Positions 24,396-36,040 of a stretch of DNA of 64,000 bases are shown here, in pieces. Source of the DNA: Sesamum alatum (Eukaryota > Streptophyta > Magnoliopsida > Lamiales > Pedaliaceae). The notes beneath the pieces were generated by a model that ran no database searches, was not told the DNA's origin, and saw only the letters and a program-made list of their open reading frames with translations. The number at the start of each line of letters is the position of its first letter. Positions within the stretch are counted from its first letter, which is position 1. The stretch lies in assembly GCA_034509735.1 (NCBI GenBank), contig JACGWO010000001.1, positions 35,157,966 to 35,221,965 on the forward strand, read 5' to 3'. The position numbers were made by a program, and so were the translations under genes.

Positions 24396-27300
24396 AAAGC
24401 AATCACACCATATGGCCTAATCCCCATGCGTGCTAAGATGTTGCGTATGAGCACAGTTCTCGAATCAGGGCTTTTGTTCCAGCTGGGTCAGCAATTGTCA
24501 AGTCTGATGAGTTTGACTCGCCATCAACGTCACCTCATCCTACCATTTCTCTAAGAAAAGGTAGCGTCTAAGAATGTTTGGAACGTGATGAGAATCTCGG
24601 TTCCTTTGCTGCGCTAAGGCACGCGTTGTTATCATCGAGATGACTGAACAGCTCGCGATGCCTAGGCACGACACCCAAACCTTGGACTGTGAGTTTCTTC
24701 ATCCATAACCGCTTCTTAGCACTTCTGAAGCTGCTTTATTATTCGTCCAGTGGTGGAGTCACAGTGGGTGGCTGCTTGCTTGAACTTTCCAAGCACTACC
24801 CCTCCGGTAAGTTTGAAATACATACCCCGATTTGAGACTGGCATCACGTCATCAGACTGGAAGCTAGGTCGTCGCTAAAGGCCTTCACGATTAGTTCTCG
24901 CATTGCCATAGATCTAGGAAACATTTCCTTAGTCTGCCTTAGGTATGGTAAGGATAGACCTTATGCGATTCTTATGGTGCTCTCACTGCACAGGACTGAT
25001 ATCTGTCTAGTCACTGCTCAAGGCGTATGCATATGTTCAGGTCTGGTGCATGGACGCTATTTGGTGCTGCTACGGCATAAGCATAAGGGTTTTTATGGAT
25101 TTCATCTTTTTCAGGAGTTCTCATTCAGTCTGTCGGGGGATGCTTCTTGGATTGACAACTTGATGCATGGCCTCATTGGATAGATCCTCGTTTGGAGTTG
25201 TCCATCTCGATATCTCTTTAGGATCTTCTCACATATATCGAGTTTGGGTGACCCTAGATCCTTTTGATTGTCCCTGACAATGCTGGATGCGCTAGGATGG
25301 TGAGGACGCTTCACAAGTCCTTCATGGGCAAAACTTGGTGTTGATCAGCTATGCTTCGTGTTTTCCATAACATTTCTGAACGTCATTACCAATAGCGAAT
25401 GTCATCCACGTAAAGCACTAAAGGAAACTATAGAGTTCTTTTCTCCACTGGACCTTCTTGTTATAACAAGCGGTCGGATATCGTTTTTATGAAGTCATAT
25501 CCCGTAATTACTTCATCAAATCAATGTTCCAACTTCGGGATGCTTGTTTGAGGCCATAGATGGCTTCCTAGAGACGACAGACCTTCTGTTCTTCCAGTGA
25601 CCGTGAAACCCTCCCGGTTGAATCCCCCCAATAAAATAAAAAAGAGTCTCTTCTTCAACGAATCGTTGAGGAAGGCCGTTTCACGTCCATCGCATAATTT
25701 CATTAGTATAGCCATGCGCTATGCAAGCAGGATCCGAATGGACTTAGCCATGGCTACTGGCAGTAGGTATCTCAAAATCGACCCGGTGTTGGAGTGATGC
25801 CTTAGCTACAGAGGAGCTTAAAGGTTGTGTTAATGCTCCATCAACCCGAGTTTGCCTTGTAAAGACCCAACTAGCAGCCCACTTGGTTAACACCTTTCGG
25901 TGGCTCTACTAGTCTTAAACTTGGGTTCTCGCTCATGAGTCCATTTCGGTCTTCAGGCTCAGCCATTTCCCGGAGTCGATTGTTCAGTACATCGCTTGCC
26001 CCGTATGTGCTTAGAATGTTATCCAAAGACGTCCGCACCTAGAACCCATAATCTCATGGAGGTTGGTTTCTAGTGGACCTACGGAGGACGGGAACGTCAG
26101 TGGTGACTGGGGGCGGACTGTAATCTGAGCCGGCGGTTCAGGGCCAGGGCTGGCTCTCTTGGGTTTTCCTTCAATGCCTAAGCTGTTGTGAACTTCTTTA
26201 GGTTGGTCACCGCCTGTCGGTCGTTAAATCCGGGAATCTCTTTTTTAGGTTGAGGATGTTCCGCGCTTGTTTCTGATGGCTGGAGTTTCTCAATCACTTG
26301 GAGATTCCTCAAGGATCAAGCTCATGCAGTTGGATATCCTCCTGGGAAGCCTTGCCAAGAATACTGCAGTTCTTGAAACAAATACTTTTGTTCCAAAGGG
26401 TATAAAAGTAATACCCGAGTTCTTTATGGGTACCCCACGAACCTGCATAGGGTAGACCTGGATCGTAGCTGTATGCTCCACTATCCTTTGAGTATGCGGG
26501 GCTACCTCAGCACTTTCAAGTAGTTGTAGGAATGCAGGCTTGCCGTGCCATATTCTATGGCGTGGGTGGTCACTTGCATTAGTAGGCGCTAAATCAATAA
26601 CTGGCCGTTTCTAAGCATAATCCCAAAACGATAAGGGCAATTTGAAACTCATCATGGACCGAACCATTCCAACATGGGTTCGGTTCCTCCTTTCAGAGAC
26701 GCATTTAACTGTGGTGTTCCGTGAGGGTGTCCCATTCGATATTAATACCATTTCTTTGTAGATACTAGGAATCGCAATAAGGTATTCTCTCGCCTCGGTC
26801 CTGACGCAGGATTTAATTTTGCAGTGGTCTGGTTTCTCCACTTCAAGCCTGAATTCTTTAAATCTCAAGAGCTTCAGAACTTGTCCCTTCATCAGGTAAC
26901 ATAACCGTACCGTGAAGGTCATCGGTGCCAGGTTTGAAGTAGAGACCCACCTCGCCTCGCGTCCTTAGTGGTCCACATACGTGCTGTATGGAGCCAAAGT
27001 CCGACAGACTCTGTGGCAAGCGTGCTTTGTCCTAAAAAAGGGCCTTTTGGTCTATTTCCCTCTTGAGACAAGACCACAAGTGGAGAGTTCACTCAAGTCA
27101 ACTCTAGGTTCTTTGAGTCTACCAAATCTTTTCATCTAATTCTTGGGATTATGGTGACCTAGCTAGCGGTGCCACATGACGGTGCATTCCTGGTTATTTA
27201 TCTAATTTCCGTTTGTGTGAGCGTTAAGAACGAAATTGCCGTTTGTTTGCAAGATACTAGAGCCGTTGTGCAATGTACCAATAGATGAGCAATTCAACAC

Positions 27301-27540
27301 TCAGAGAGAAATATGAGAGTCATAACCATATTGGTCCAACATTGGAATATGGAGAATGATGGTTTCTTAATCATAGAGAGGGTATTAGAGAGAGACCATG
27401 CTCTATATTCTAATGCTAATGTGTAATCGATAATCAGGAAAGTGGCGGATCCTACTGCTATCTTTCTTCTGCGAGATGGCTTGCCATTTCGAGCTTCAGA
27501 TCATGTTCCCGCTACGTCTAGTTTTCTTGCTTCGGCTTTC
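24396..27540 (-). pseudogene. Element F pol: RNase H, RT, integrase, protease
   Basis: Minus-strand pol in the usual order: RNase H (about 24400-25080), RT (about 25090-25990), linker (26000-26400), integrase (26400-27290) and protease (27420-27540). The RT YVDD codons survive at 25401-25412. Indels occur every few dozen bases, so no frame exceeds about 100 codons; the longest, 26611-26922, covers part of integrase. An inserted run of A and C near 25625-25650 is foreign to the family. Non-functional as read. Confidence 0.72.
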
Positions 27541-28500
27541 AGCAGACCTGCTAATTTTGCAAATTGAGCTCACAGCCGGTATCATAACCAAGAGGCAAAT
27601 TAGTGACCTATATTAACCTCAATCACATAATACCTTGGTGGCAAGAGTTTGTGGGCACTCTCTCTTCCAATGCCCTGCCACGGCAGTTGATACATGTCTA
27701 TGCCTTGACCTGTTGCTCATGTAGACAACCTTTTCCTTTCCTTTGCCTTTCCCCTCTTTTGACAATGGGAACACTCTGAGTGTTCTGGAGCTGCTATGCG
27801 GCTTTTCCTTCCCCTTCTTCTTTCCAACGTCCGGCACCCCTTGCCTTTCGTCTTGGAAGTTGAAGCACCTCCAAACAATACGAAGGCGTGGCTTCTTAGT
27901 CGTTGCCTCGTATTGCTACCATCCACAGATTGATCAACTCATGAATGCCCTTCTCAAAGTGCATTCATGTGATAGTTGACGAAAAATGTTGGTCGAAGGA
28001 GGGTGGGAGTGACTGAAGGATCACATCTATGTACGTTTCGTTATCGAACCTGCCTTAGGGAGTCCTCGAGGGATAGGGGTCGCCGGACGTCGCTTTTGGT
28101 CGAGTAATCACATAGCATATTTGGGGGAGAAATAAGCATTGGAATTAAGACCAGGGGAGAAAATAAATAAATTAGGGTTCATCATCCACGCACACTCCTA
28201 TCTCACTGTACACAATTTGAGGATCAAGAAAACATTCTTCATTTTAAACTACATATTCGTTCATTTCAGCAGCCATGCAAGAAAACTGTTCCTTGGTCGC
28301 GGAAGTACCTAATGTATTTGCCGGGCCGGACTGCCATAGCAATCTTTAATATAGTATGCGAGCCATAATGGAAGGATATCTAGTCTACTGCCTTTTTCAT
28401 ATTGCTGCTGAACTCTTCTTGTGTGGTATTGGGCGGTCGCAAGCACACTCTATTGACGCGACGGAAGAGACCTTCCGGTTATCCTTACATGCGCACACCG
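27541..28500 (-). pseudogene. Element F gag (C-terminal and central part)
   Basis: Minus-strand gag: protease border, zinc-knuckle region (near 27660-27700), lysine-rich segment and central core (27880-28075). After 28075 about 200 bp of sequence unlike any other copy replaces the expected gag, then gag returns at about 28290 (the DCYAVPDRH and PSIMARLKD codons in reverse, 28290-28370). The frame is lost throughout. Confidence 0.65.
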
Positions 28501-29090
28501 TCATATTATCGTCTACGTCCATATAGCACCTTTCAGTTTTCTTAACATGATATATTCTCTTCGCGCGCGATCAGGCACCCTCCGGTAAGGGGGTTTTCTT
28601 TCTTTACAATAACACAATCGGGGATCTACTTGATTAAAGAGAGTTGAAAGTTCGTCGGTGACCTGTCGTGACTGGCAATCACTTTGCGCTTGCTGCCGCC
28701 CCGTCCGTGTCCTTGAAACCAATAATAGTCGAGCGTATCTTAATGGGTGTATTCGTCTGAATGACTACCGCCTAGCGTTCTCGTAATCTAGGCGTGGACC
28801 CCTCACAAGGATGATAGCCCGGGCGACCAAATGAGATCTTGAGAGAAAGCTTCACGTCATACTCGTTGCCATTGGCAACTCGGACTAGGGACTAATGACA
28901 AGCGTATATCTTCCAGTCGTTAGGAGGGATTTGTTCCATTAATTTGTTTCTCACACACTCTCAGTTTCTCCTCTTACACATTTTAAAACAAGTCTGAGAC
29001 AATCATACGAGACAATATTGCAAATAGAAAGAGTAAGTCGAAATGTACAATGTAGTAATGCTTTGGTGTTAGTCATATTAATCCTCCCAC
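28501..29090 (-). pseudogene. Element F gag N-terminal region, mosaic
   Basis: Short matches to the first 70 codons of gag (near 28580, 28775-28795 and 28920-28960) alternate with stretches that match no other copy in the window. The order of the matching pieces is right, so this is gag with unrelated inserts. No ORF or motif identifies the inserts. Confidence 0.5.
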
Positions 29091-31450
29091 TCTATATATA
29101 CGAAATACACGGTACTCTAAACGTGATTTTCGGGAATATCCTTCCGGGGTCTGGGATCCACTAGCGATTTTTCCCATACCCCGCTTTTACGATTCGCGAT
29201 GGATAAAGATCCTGTGGATGGGTATTCCATACCATTCTCGCGTTCCCGAGATTCCAGTAAGATTATTGCCTCACCTTTTGGACTCCGAGGACTCCAAGCG
29301 TAATATGCTTAATTGGGCGCCTTAGACCCTGACCCATCGACCGAGCCATGGACTCTTACTGAGTACCCCCACGTACTCGGTGAATGACAGGTACATGCAG
29401 GCCCTTTTTCCGTGTGTGCATGGACCAGTGCAGCTTCTTTTAAGTACAATAACGTCCATCGACTCGTGAGACATCACGCTAATTGACCAAAACAGCTTCC
29501 TCACTATGCACGGATTGGAAGGCATGAACGAACTCCTATGAGTTCATGTCCACTTTATCTAGGGTCTAATTATTTCAACATTGTCCAACCAAGTGAGAGT
29601 AGTGAAGTGACCGAGATCTCATAATATATCCATACATTCATCCATAATGCATAAATAAAATTCCCATAGCAGTTATATGATAAATAAAAGCCATTCATCC
29701 ATCACAATAACCACATGCAAATTAAAGCCTAGCACGCCCCTGTTGGATGATCACGAGCCCGAATCCTATCGATCCACTGAGCCGCAGTGGATCTATGGTC
29801 AATCTAGGGTTGTCCTATACTATTACAATAATAGTAACCCAATCAAACATGCTGATGGGCCTTGGTCTCTTTTCTTTCTTTCTTCACTTCAATGGAAATC
29901 TCCAAGGGACCTCCGGTCTGGGCTCTCCATGTGTCCTTCCTTCTTCTCTCCACCAATTACAAAAAGAAGTACCTCACTCCTAGTTACTCTTCATTACATT
30001 TAAAAATTAGAAAACTCCAACGAAAACCCGGGGGGAGTACATAAGGAGGGAGGTAGAAAGCCTTATTATTCCAAGGCAGACTAGAAAGAGAGAAGGAGAG
30101 AAGCAGTTAAAGAGGCACAGAACAGGCCCAACAGAAAGATTAAAGCTCAATCCATACATCCGGTCTAGGGGGCTCGTGATCATCCATTTCTATCCAACAC
30201 ACATAATCACATGATCCAATACATAATTACAATACCATAATACTCCGCAATAATTCATGATTGCCAATCATAATTAAATAATTCCCAAAACAGAAATAAA
30301 TGATCATGAAGTGCTGCTTCAATTCGTTGTGTTGAAAAAAATATTAAACACACAATTATATTTTGGATATGTGTTGAAATTTTGAATAATTTTTGATTAT
30401 CAATTCGTTTTAGGAATGGGATTTCTAACCTTTCCTCATTATTTTGCATAAGTAAAATTAACTGAACCCGTACATTGATTTGAGAGGTTTTGCGCAAATC
30501 CAATTTTATTTTACTCCTAAAATAATGTTGTTCTTTAGGAAAATTTGGCAAGAATTGAACCCAAAAACGAATTTTCAGAATTAATTCAAAATTAAAACTG
30601 AAAAGTAAATAAAAATAAAATAATACTAAAGGGTTTTTCAAAAACCCTAGCTGCAGCAGCCCGCCGGCGCCGCCACCGCGGCAGCAATTCCGGCCAGCCG
30701 TGCGCGCAGCACGCAGCAGGCCCCAGCCTGCCGCCCCTGCGCGCGCGCACGCACTGCCTGGCCGGGCGCGCGCGCGGCAGGCCCTCTTGCCGCGTGCGCA
30801 GCGCGCCTGGCCGCAGCGCGCTGCGCGGCCTGGTGTTCCCGGCAGGCCGTCGCTCGCACGCAGGCTCCTCTGCCTCGCGCGCGCCGGCTGCTGGTCGCCA
30901 GCCGGTGCCTGCGCTGTGCGCAGTGCCTCGCGCGCGCACGATCGCGTGGGCACGACCCGCCGGCCGAGCGCGCGCAGGACGCCTCCGTCTGCGTGCTGCG
31001 CGCGCCTGGCAGCGCGCTTGGTGCCCGTCGCACGCGGGCTCTCCGCCCGACAGCAGCCTTTTGCGCGCGCGCCGACACCCTCGTCTGCCCGCGCGTGCGC
31101 CTGGAGGCGCCTCCTTGCGCCGCGCGCCCGCGCGCAGCCATCCTGGCTGCGCGCTGCCCCTGCGCGACCGGCTGGGCGGAGCGCGCGCAGGCTACCTGCT
31201 TGCCTGCGCGCGTCGGCCCTGCCCGGCAGCGCTCGGCTGCGTCGCAGCCAGCCTTCCCGGCTGGCGGCTTGTGGCGTTTCTCGTTTTCAGTTCAATTTTC
31301 CCCCGTTTCCCAAGAAAAAAAACAGAAAAATTACCAACATTTCAGAATTTTCACACGAATAAAAGCAATAAAACAACATGCTTCAATTAAAACATCCTCA
31401 AAACACGTTTCATGCTTATAAACGCACATAAACCCTAGGCCTATACATTC
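29091..31450 (-). other. Element F leader with GC-rich segment
   Basis: Reverse complement of the E leader. The CGGGCT-type stem-loop is at about 29770-29792 (GATCCACTG, loop AGCCG, CAGTGGATC). A GC-rich block at 30650-31265 has the stem-loop AGGC-AGAGGA-GCCT on the minus strand near 30862-30875 and many CGCGCG runs. The overlapping long ORFs in this block are compositional, not genes. Confidence 0.8.
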
Positions 31451-31470
31451 CGAACCGGGCTCTGATACCA
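31451..31470 (-). other. Element F primer binding site
   Basis: The minus strand reads TGGTATCAGAGCCCGGTTCG, one base inside the 5' LTR: the plant initiator tRNA-Met site, intact. Confidence 0.92.
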
Positions 31471-31471
31471 C

Positions 31472-33483
31472 TGAAAAGAATTGTGGATCGTCCCGGAAAA
31501 GCGCGAATGCGGAAGCGCGGCTATTAAATTAAAAAATAAATGCGGATATTTAAACATGCTTTAAATTAAAGAACACGTTCAAAAGGGTGTGCCTTTGTAA
31601 ATTCCCGGGTGTTTCGGTGTATTCTCATGAATAATAAAAACATAAAAGAATCATGGAGAGGCCATAGGGGTAGAAAATTAAAAGGGACGAAAATCATAAA
31701 CGAGACCTACCCGTTGTCGTTTCGTCTTCAACGGCTACACGCGTGCGTTGTTCCCCGTTTTGCACCAAGATCTCGTTTTGAGGACCCTCCAAATCGTGAC
31801 ACACGATCCACCCACGTATCTTGCACGTCGTGCTAGCAACGAAGAAGTTTATATTTGGGGGCGGAGTGGATGAACTCAACAACACGTTATGAATTAACGG
31901 TATGATTCATCAAGTTCTAAAATTTCCAAGAACAAGAGAACAAAGAAAAATAATTTTCTTGGAGTGTGTGAGAGAGAGAGGGCGGACGGAGATAGAGGGA
32001 GAAGAGAAGCCGAGTTGTTGTGTGTGGTTGTGTGTGTTGGAATTTCATCATCCTGCAACTTGTAGGATGCTAGGGTTTATATAGAAGAGGAGTTTAGTCC
32101 TCTTTAAACTCCTCTTTCAAGAACTCTAATTTGACTAGGATTTTGATCTAGTCAAGGTCCTAGTCAAAGTAGTGTTTTGACCTAGTCAAAAACAATCCTA
32201 GCCATCCATCTCTCCATTGATCTCAACCGTTGAATTTAATTTAATTTAATGGAATATTTAAAACCTATTTAAATATTCCCAAGAGGCTAAAAATAAATAT
32301 AAATATTATTTAAAAGCCCATTAAATAAATCCCTTTGATAAATCTAATTTATCAATTTAATTCCTTATATCTAATAGAAGGAATTATTTCTCCAAGAAAA
32401 ATAAAGGACCGATTAAATCCAATTTAATCATTCCTTCACTCCAATATTTAATTCCTAATTAAATATCTAAATGTGTGTGGATAGTGTGTGACTCTTTAGG
32501 TTCACCTTTCAGCTAGACTTGGTCGGATTCCTAGAATCCTTCCGTTACCATGGGTGGCCATCTAGCAACGTCCATGGCACTAGAGACTAGTGAAATATTC
32601 AGGGATGAACATTTAGGCTCTAACAGTACACTTGTCCTTCTGTATTCGTCTGCATCACTTCAATCTAGGGAACGGAAATGCAGTACCCATTTTGGACGCT
32701 AAGTGTCGGTCTGTCCTCACTAAACGCCGCAAGGGAATCCTTCCCTTCTGTTCAGTCACTGTGGCCACAGTTTTAGGGACAAGACCTAGAGTATACATGA
32801 GACTCAACTGCCAAAAACCTATTGACAGGAGACAGATCCTTTTCTTGGAAACTACTGTCACTTTGCACACCAGAACTGCACTAGACATGGCTTATGACTA
32901 CCAAAGAGAATTCTGGCAATCTCTTACCATACCATAAGATACAGCCCTGATGTACAGGTAAACTCAGCAATTCCTCAAGTCAAAGGACTTGACCTGTACC
33001 GTTGGAACTGGGAATACACGTCATACCTTGCTGACCATACTCAAGGTCCTCCGTAAGACGGTTCCCGCGAGTTACCTCAGTCAGCTGCGTCCTAGCATGC
33101 TAACCCACTAACACTGCTTAGACGACCCTCGTCACCCGTCGATGAAACACGACAGCAGGTGCTTAGTGCAAGTCTCAAAATGGAATCCCGGTACCCATTT
33201 TCGAGATTCCTTGACTTGGAGATTCCGGACTGATTCGGGAAGACTGATTTCATGGACCTACCTCCAAACGTAGTCCAGTCCCCGAAATTGATCCTCAGTC
33301 CGTGGGCTTTGTTTGCGTAGTGAACAGATATATAGAAAACAGATATAAGTGAACACAAACAAAGTAATGCCAAATGAAATTCACTTTCTTTATTCATTAA
33401 TGATTTATCAAACACCTGAAATTGTCTAGACATAGGTTACATATTCCTGCCAAAATTGGCTTACATGGTCACCTATTCTAACA
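31472..33483 (-). repeat. Element F 5' LTR
   Basis: A complete 2012-bp LTR, TGAAAAGA...TTCTAACA on the plus strand. Minus-strand TATA box TATATAAA at 32076-32083; W-box cores (TTGAC[CT] on either strand) at about 32128-32190, upstream of it in element orientation. Its outer end abuts position ~245 of the E 5' LTR. Confidence 0.93.
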
Positions 33484-35259
33484 CGAATCAGTCCGGAAAT
33501 CTCCAAGTCAAGGAATCCCGAAAATGGGTACCGGGATTCCCTTTGAGACTTGCACTAAAGCATCTGCTGTCGTATTTCATCGATGGGTGACGAAGGTCGT
33601 CTAAGCAGTGTTAGTGGGTCAGCATGCTAGGAAGCAGCTGACTGAGGTGACTCCGCGGGAACCGTCTTACGGAGGACCTTGAGTATGGTCAGCAAGGTAT
33701 GACGTGTATTCCGGTTCCAACGGTACAGGCCAAGTCCTTTGACTTGAGGAACTGCTGAGTTTACCTGTGCATCAGGTCTGTATCTTAGATATGGTGAGAG
33801 ATTGCCAAAATACTCTTGAGTAGTCATAAGCCATGTCTAGTGGCAGCTCGGGTGTGTACAAAGTGACAGTAGTTTCCAAGAAAGGATCTGTCTCTTGTCA
33901 AAAGGTGTTGACAGTTGAGTCTCATATATGCTCTGTGTCTTGTCCCTAAAATTCTGTGGCCACAGTGACTGAACAGAAGGGAAAAAAGGTTTCCCCTGCG
34001 GCGTTTAGTGAGGACAGACCGACACTTAGGTCCAAATGGGTACCTGCATCTTCCATGCCCTAGACCCTAATGATGAGACCGAAAACAGAAGGACAAGTTG
34101 TACTGTTAGAACCTAAATGTTCATCCCCGAATATTTCACCTAGTCTCTAGTGCCATGGACCGTTGCTAGATGGCCACCCATGGTAACGGACGGGTTCTAG
34201 GAATCCGACCAAGTCTAGCTGAATGTGGAAACCTAAAGAGTCACACACTATCCACACACACTTAGTATTTAATGTTGGAATTAAATATTGGAGTAAAGGA
34301 ATGATTAAATTAGATTTAATCGGGTCCTATATTTTCTTGGAGAAATTAATTCCTTCTATTTGATAAAAGGAATTTAAATTAATTAATAGAATTTATTAAA
34401 AAGGGTTGATTTAATGGGCTTAGAATAAATAATAATATTTATTTATAATATTATATTTATTCTTTTAGCCTTTTGCAATATTTAATAGGATTTAAATATT
34501 TCCATTAAATTAAAAATCAACGGTCGAGATGGAAAGGGGAGATGGAAGGCTAGGATTTCGTTTGACTAGGTCAAACACTAGTTTGACTAGGACTTTGATT
34601 AGGTCAAAATCCTAGTCAAAATTAGGTTACTTAGAGTTTGAGTTTAAAGAGGATTAAACTCTTCCTCTATATAAACCCCTAGCTTCCAACATTTAAAGGG
34701 ATGATGATTCTTGAAAAAACACACACAACACACACTCTCCCTCTCCTACCTCTCGTCCGCCCCCTTCTCTCTTTCTCTAGCAAGAAAATATTTTTCTTAG
34801 TTTCTTTTTGTTCTTGGAACATCAAGAACTTAGAGGAACCAATACCGTTAATTGATAACGAGTTATTGATTCGTCCACTCCAAAAATAATACTTGTTCGT
34901 TGCTAGCACGACGTGCAAGATACGTGGGTGGAATCGGTGTGTCACGATTTGGAGGATCTCAAGAACGAGGTCTTGGTGCAAAAACAGGGAACAATGCGAG
35001 TAGCAGTTTAAGACGAAAACGACAACGGGTAGGTCTCGTTTAAGATTTTCGTCCCTCTTTATTTTTTTAACTCTATGGCCTCCATGATTTATTTAATTGT
35101 TTATGATCATTGAGATACACCGAACGCCCGGAACCTCAAGGGCACACCCCTTGAGCGTGTTCTTTAAAATTAAAAGCATGCCTTTTATTTTAATATGTTT
35201 ATTTTTACCGCGCTTCCGCATTCACGCAATTCCCGGACGATCCATCGGATTTTCTTTCA
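33484..35259 (+). repeat. Element E 5' LTR (first ~245 bp missing)
   Basis: Starts at CGAATCAGTCC, corresponding to position 41819 in the 3' LTR, and runs to TTTTCTTTCA. TATA box TATATAAA at 34668-34675; W-boxes at about 34557-34620. F lies at its cut left edge. It carries more one-base insertions than the 3' LTR (for example near 33557, 33651 and 34225). Confidence 0.9.
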
Positions 35260-35260
35260 G

Positions 35261-35281
35261 TGGTACAGAGGCCCGGTTCGG
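35261..35281 (+). other. Element E primer binding site (one base lost, one gained)
   Basis: TGGTACAGAGGCCCGGTTCGG, against TGGTATCAGAGCCCGGTTCGG in F: a T is missing and a G added. Pairing with initiator tRNA-Met would be weakened. Confidence 0.85.
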
Positions 35282-35475
35282 TGTATAGGCCTAGGGTTTA
35301 TGTGCGTTATAAGCATGAAACGTGAAATTGGCATGTTTTTTATTAAATCTTGATTGTTCTTGATTTGAAGCATGTCGATTTTATTTTATGATTCGTGTGA
35401 ATTTATGAATGTTGGTGATTTTCTGTTTTTCTTGGGAAACGGGGTGGAAAAATTGAACGGAAAACGAGAAAACGA

Positions 35476-36040
35476 CGCAGCCGGCCAGCCGGGAGGGCTG
35501 GCCGCGCGCAGCCGCACGCTGCCGGCAGGGCAGACGCGCGCAGGCAAGGGGAGGCCTGCGCGCGCCCGCCCAGCCGGCCGCGCGGGGGCAAGCGCGCAGC
35601 CAGGAAGGCTGCGCAGGCGCGCGGGCAGGGCAGCGCCTCCAGGCGCGCCCGCACGCAGACAAGGGTGTTTGCGCGCGGCGCGCCCCGACAGGCCGCGATC
35701 ATGCTCGCGCCTTCGAGTCCGCGCGCGGACGGGCCCTGGGCGGCGCCGCCAGGCGCACGCGCACGCAGACAAAGGAGTCTGCGCGCGCATTGCGCACGGC
35801 ACGGCCGGCAGCCAGCAGGCCAGCGCGCGCGCAAGGCAGGGGAGCCTGCGCGCGCGGCGGCCTGCCGGCATGCCGGGCCGCGCAGCGCGCTGCCGGCCAG
35901 GCGCGCGCGCATGCAGGCAAGGGGCCTGCGCGCGGGCGCCCGGCCAGGCAGTGCCTGCGCGCGCGCAGGGGCGGCAGGCTGAGCCTGCTGCCCTGCGCGC
36001 GTGCCGGCGAGCCGCCGCCGGCGTGCTGCTGCTAAGGTTT
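35476..36040 (+). repeat. GC-rich array of stem-loops in the E leader
   Basis: Serial short inverted repeats. Examples: 35535-35564 (11-bp stem, loop AAGGGGAG), 35594-35614 (8 bp, AGGAA), 35764-35783 (7 bp, AAAGGA), 35913-35929 (6 bp, AAGGG) and near 35945 (5 bp, AGT). The stems repeat GCAGGC/GCCTGC and the loops are purine-rich. Long ORFs read through it in several frames on both strands because stop codons are rare at this composition. Confidence 0.8.

Larger units (their letters stand above)
22336..33483 (-). mobile_element. Element F: Ty1/copia retrotransposon inside the E 5' LTR
   Basis: A minus-strand element of 11.1 kb with all parts in order: 3' LTR (22336-24378), PPT, pol, gag, leader, PBS (31451-31470) and 5' LTR (31472-33483). 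The right LTR end is exact (TTCTAACA) and the next base lies about 245 bp into the 5' LTR of E, which places F inside E. The left end has lost about 35 bp of the LTR together with the expected E flank, so the TSD (expected CGAAT, 33484-33488) cannot be confirmed. Confidence 0.82.

Noticed and set aside
30255..31421. Long overlapping Ala/Arg/Pro-rich ORFs (up to 232 codons) on both strands
   Set aside because: They coincide with the GC-rich block of the F leader, are open in several frames at once, and do not keep their sequence in E, C or A. Compositional.
35535..35930. CRISPR-like array of short repeats
   Set aside because: Repeats are imperfect, not regularly spaced, and are self-complementary hairpins in a plant retrotransposon leader.
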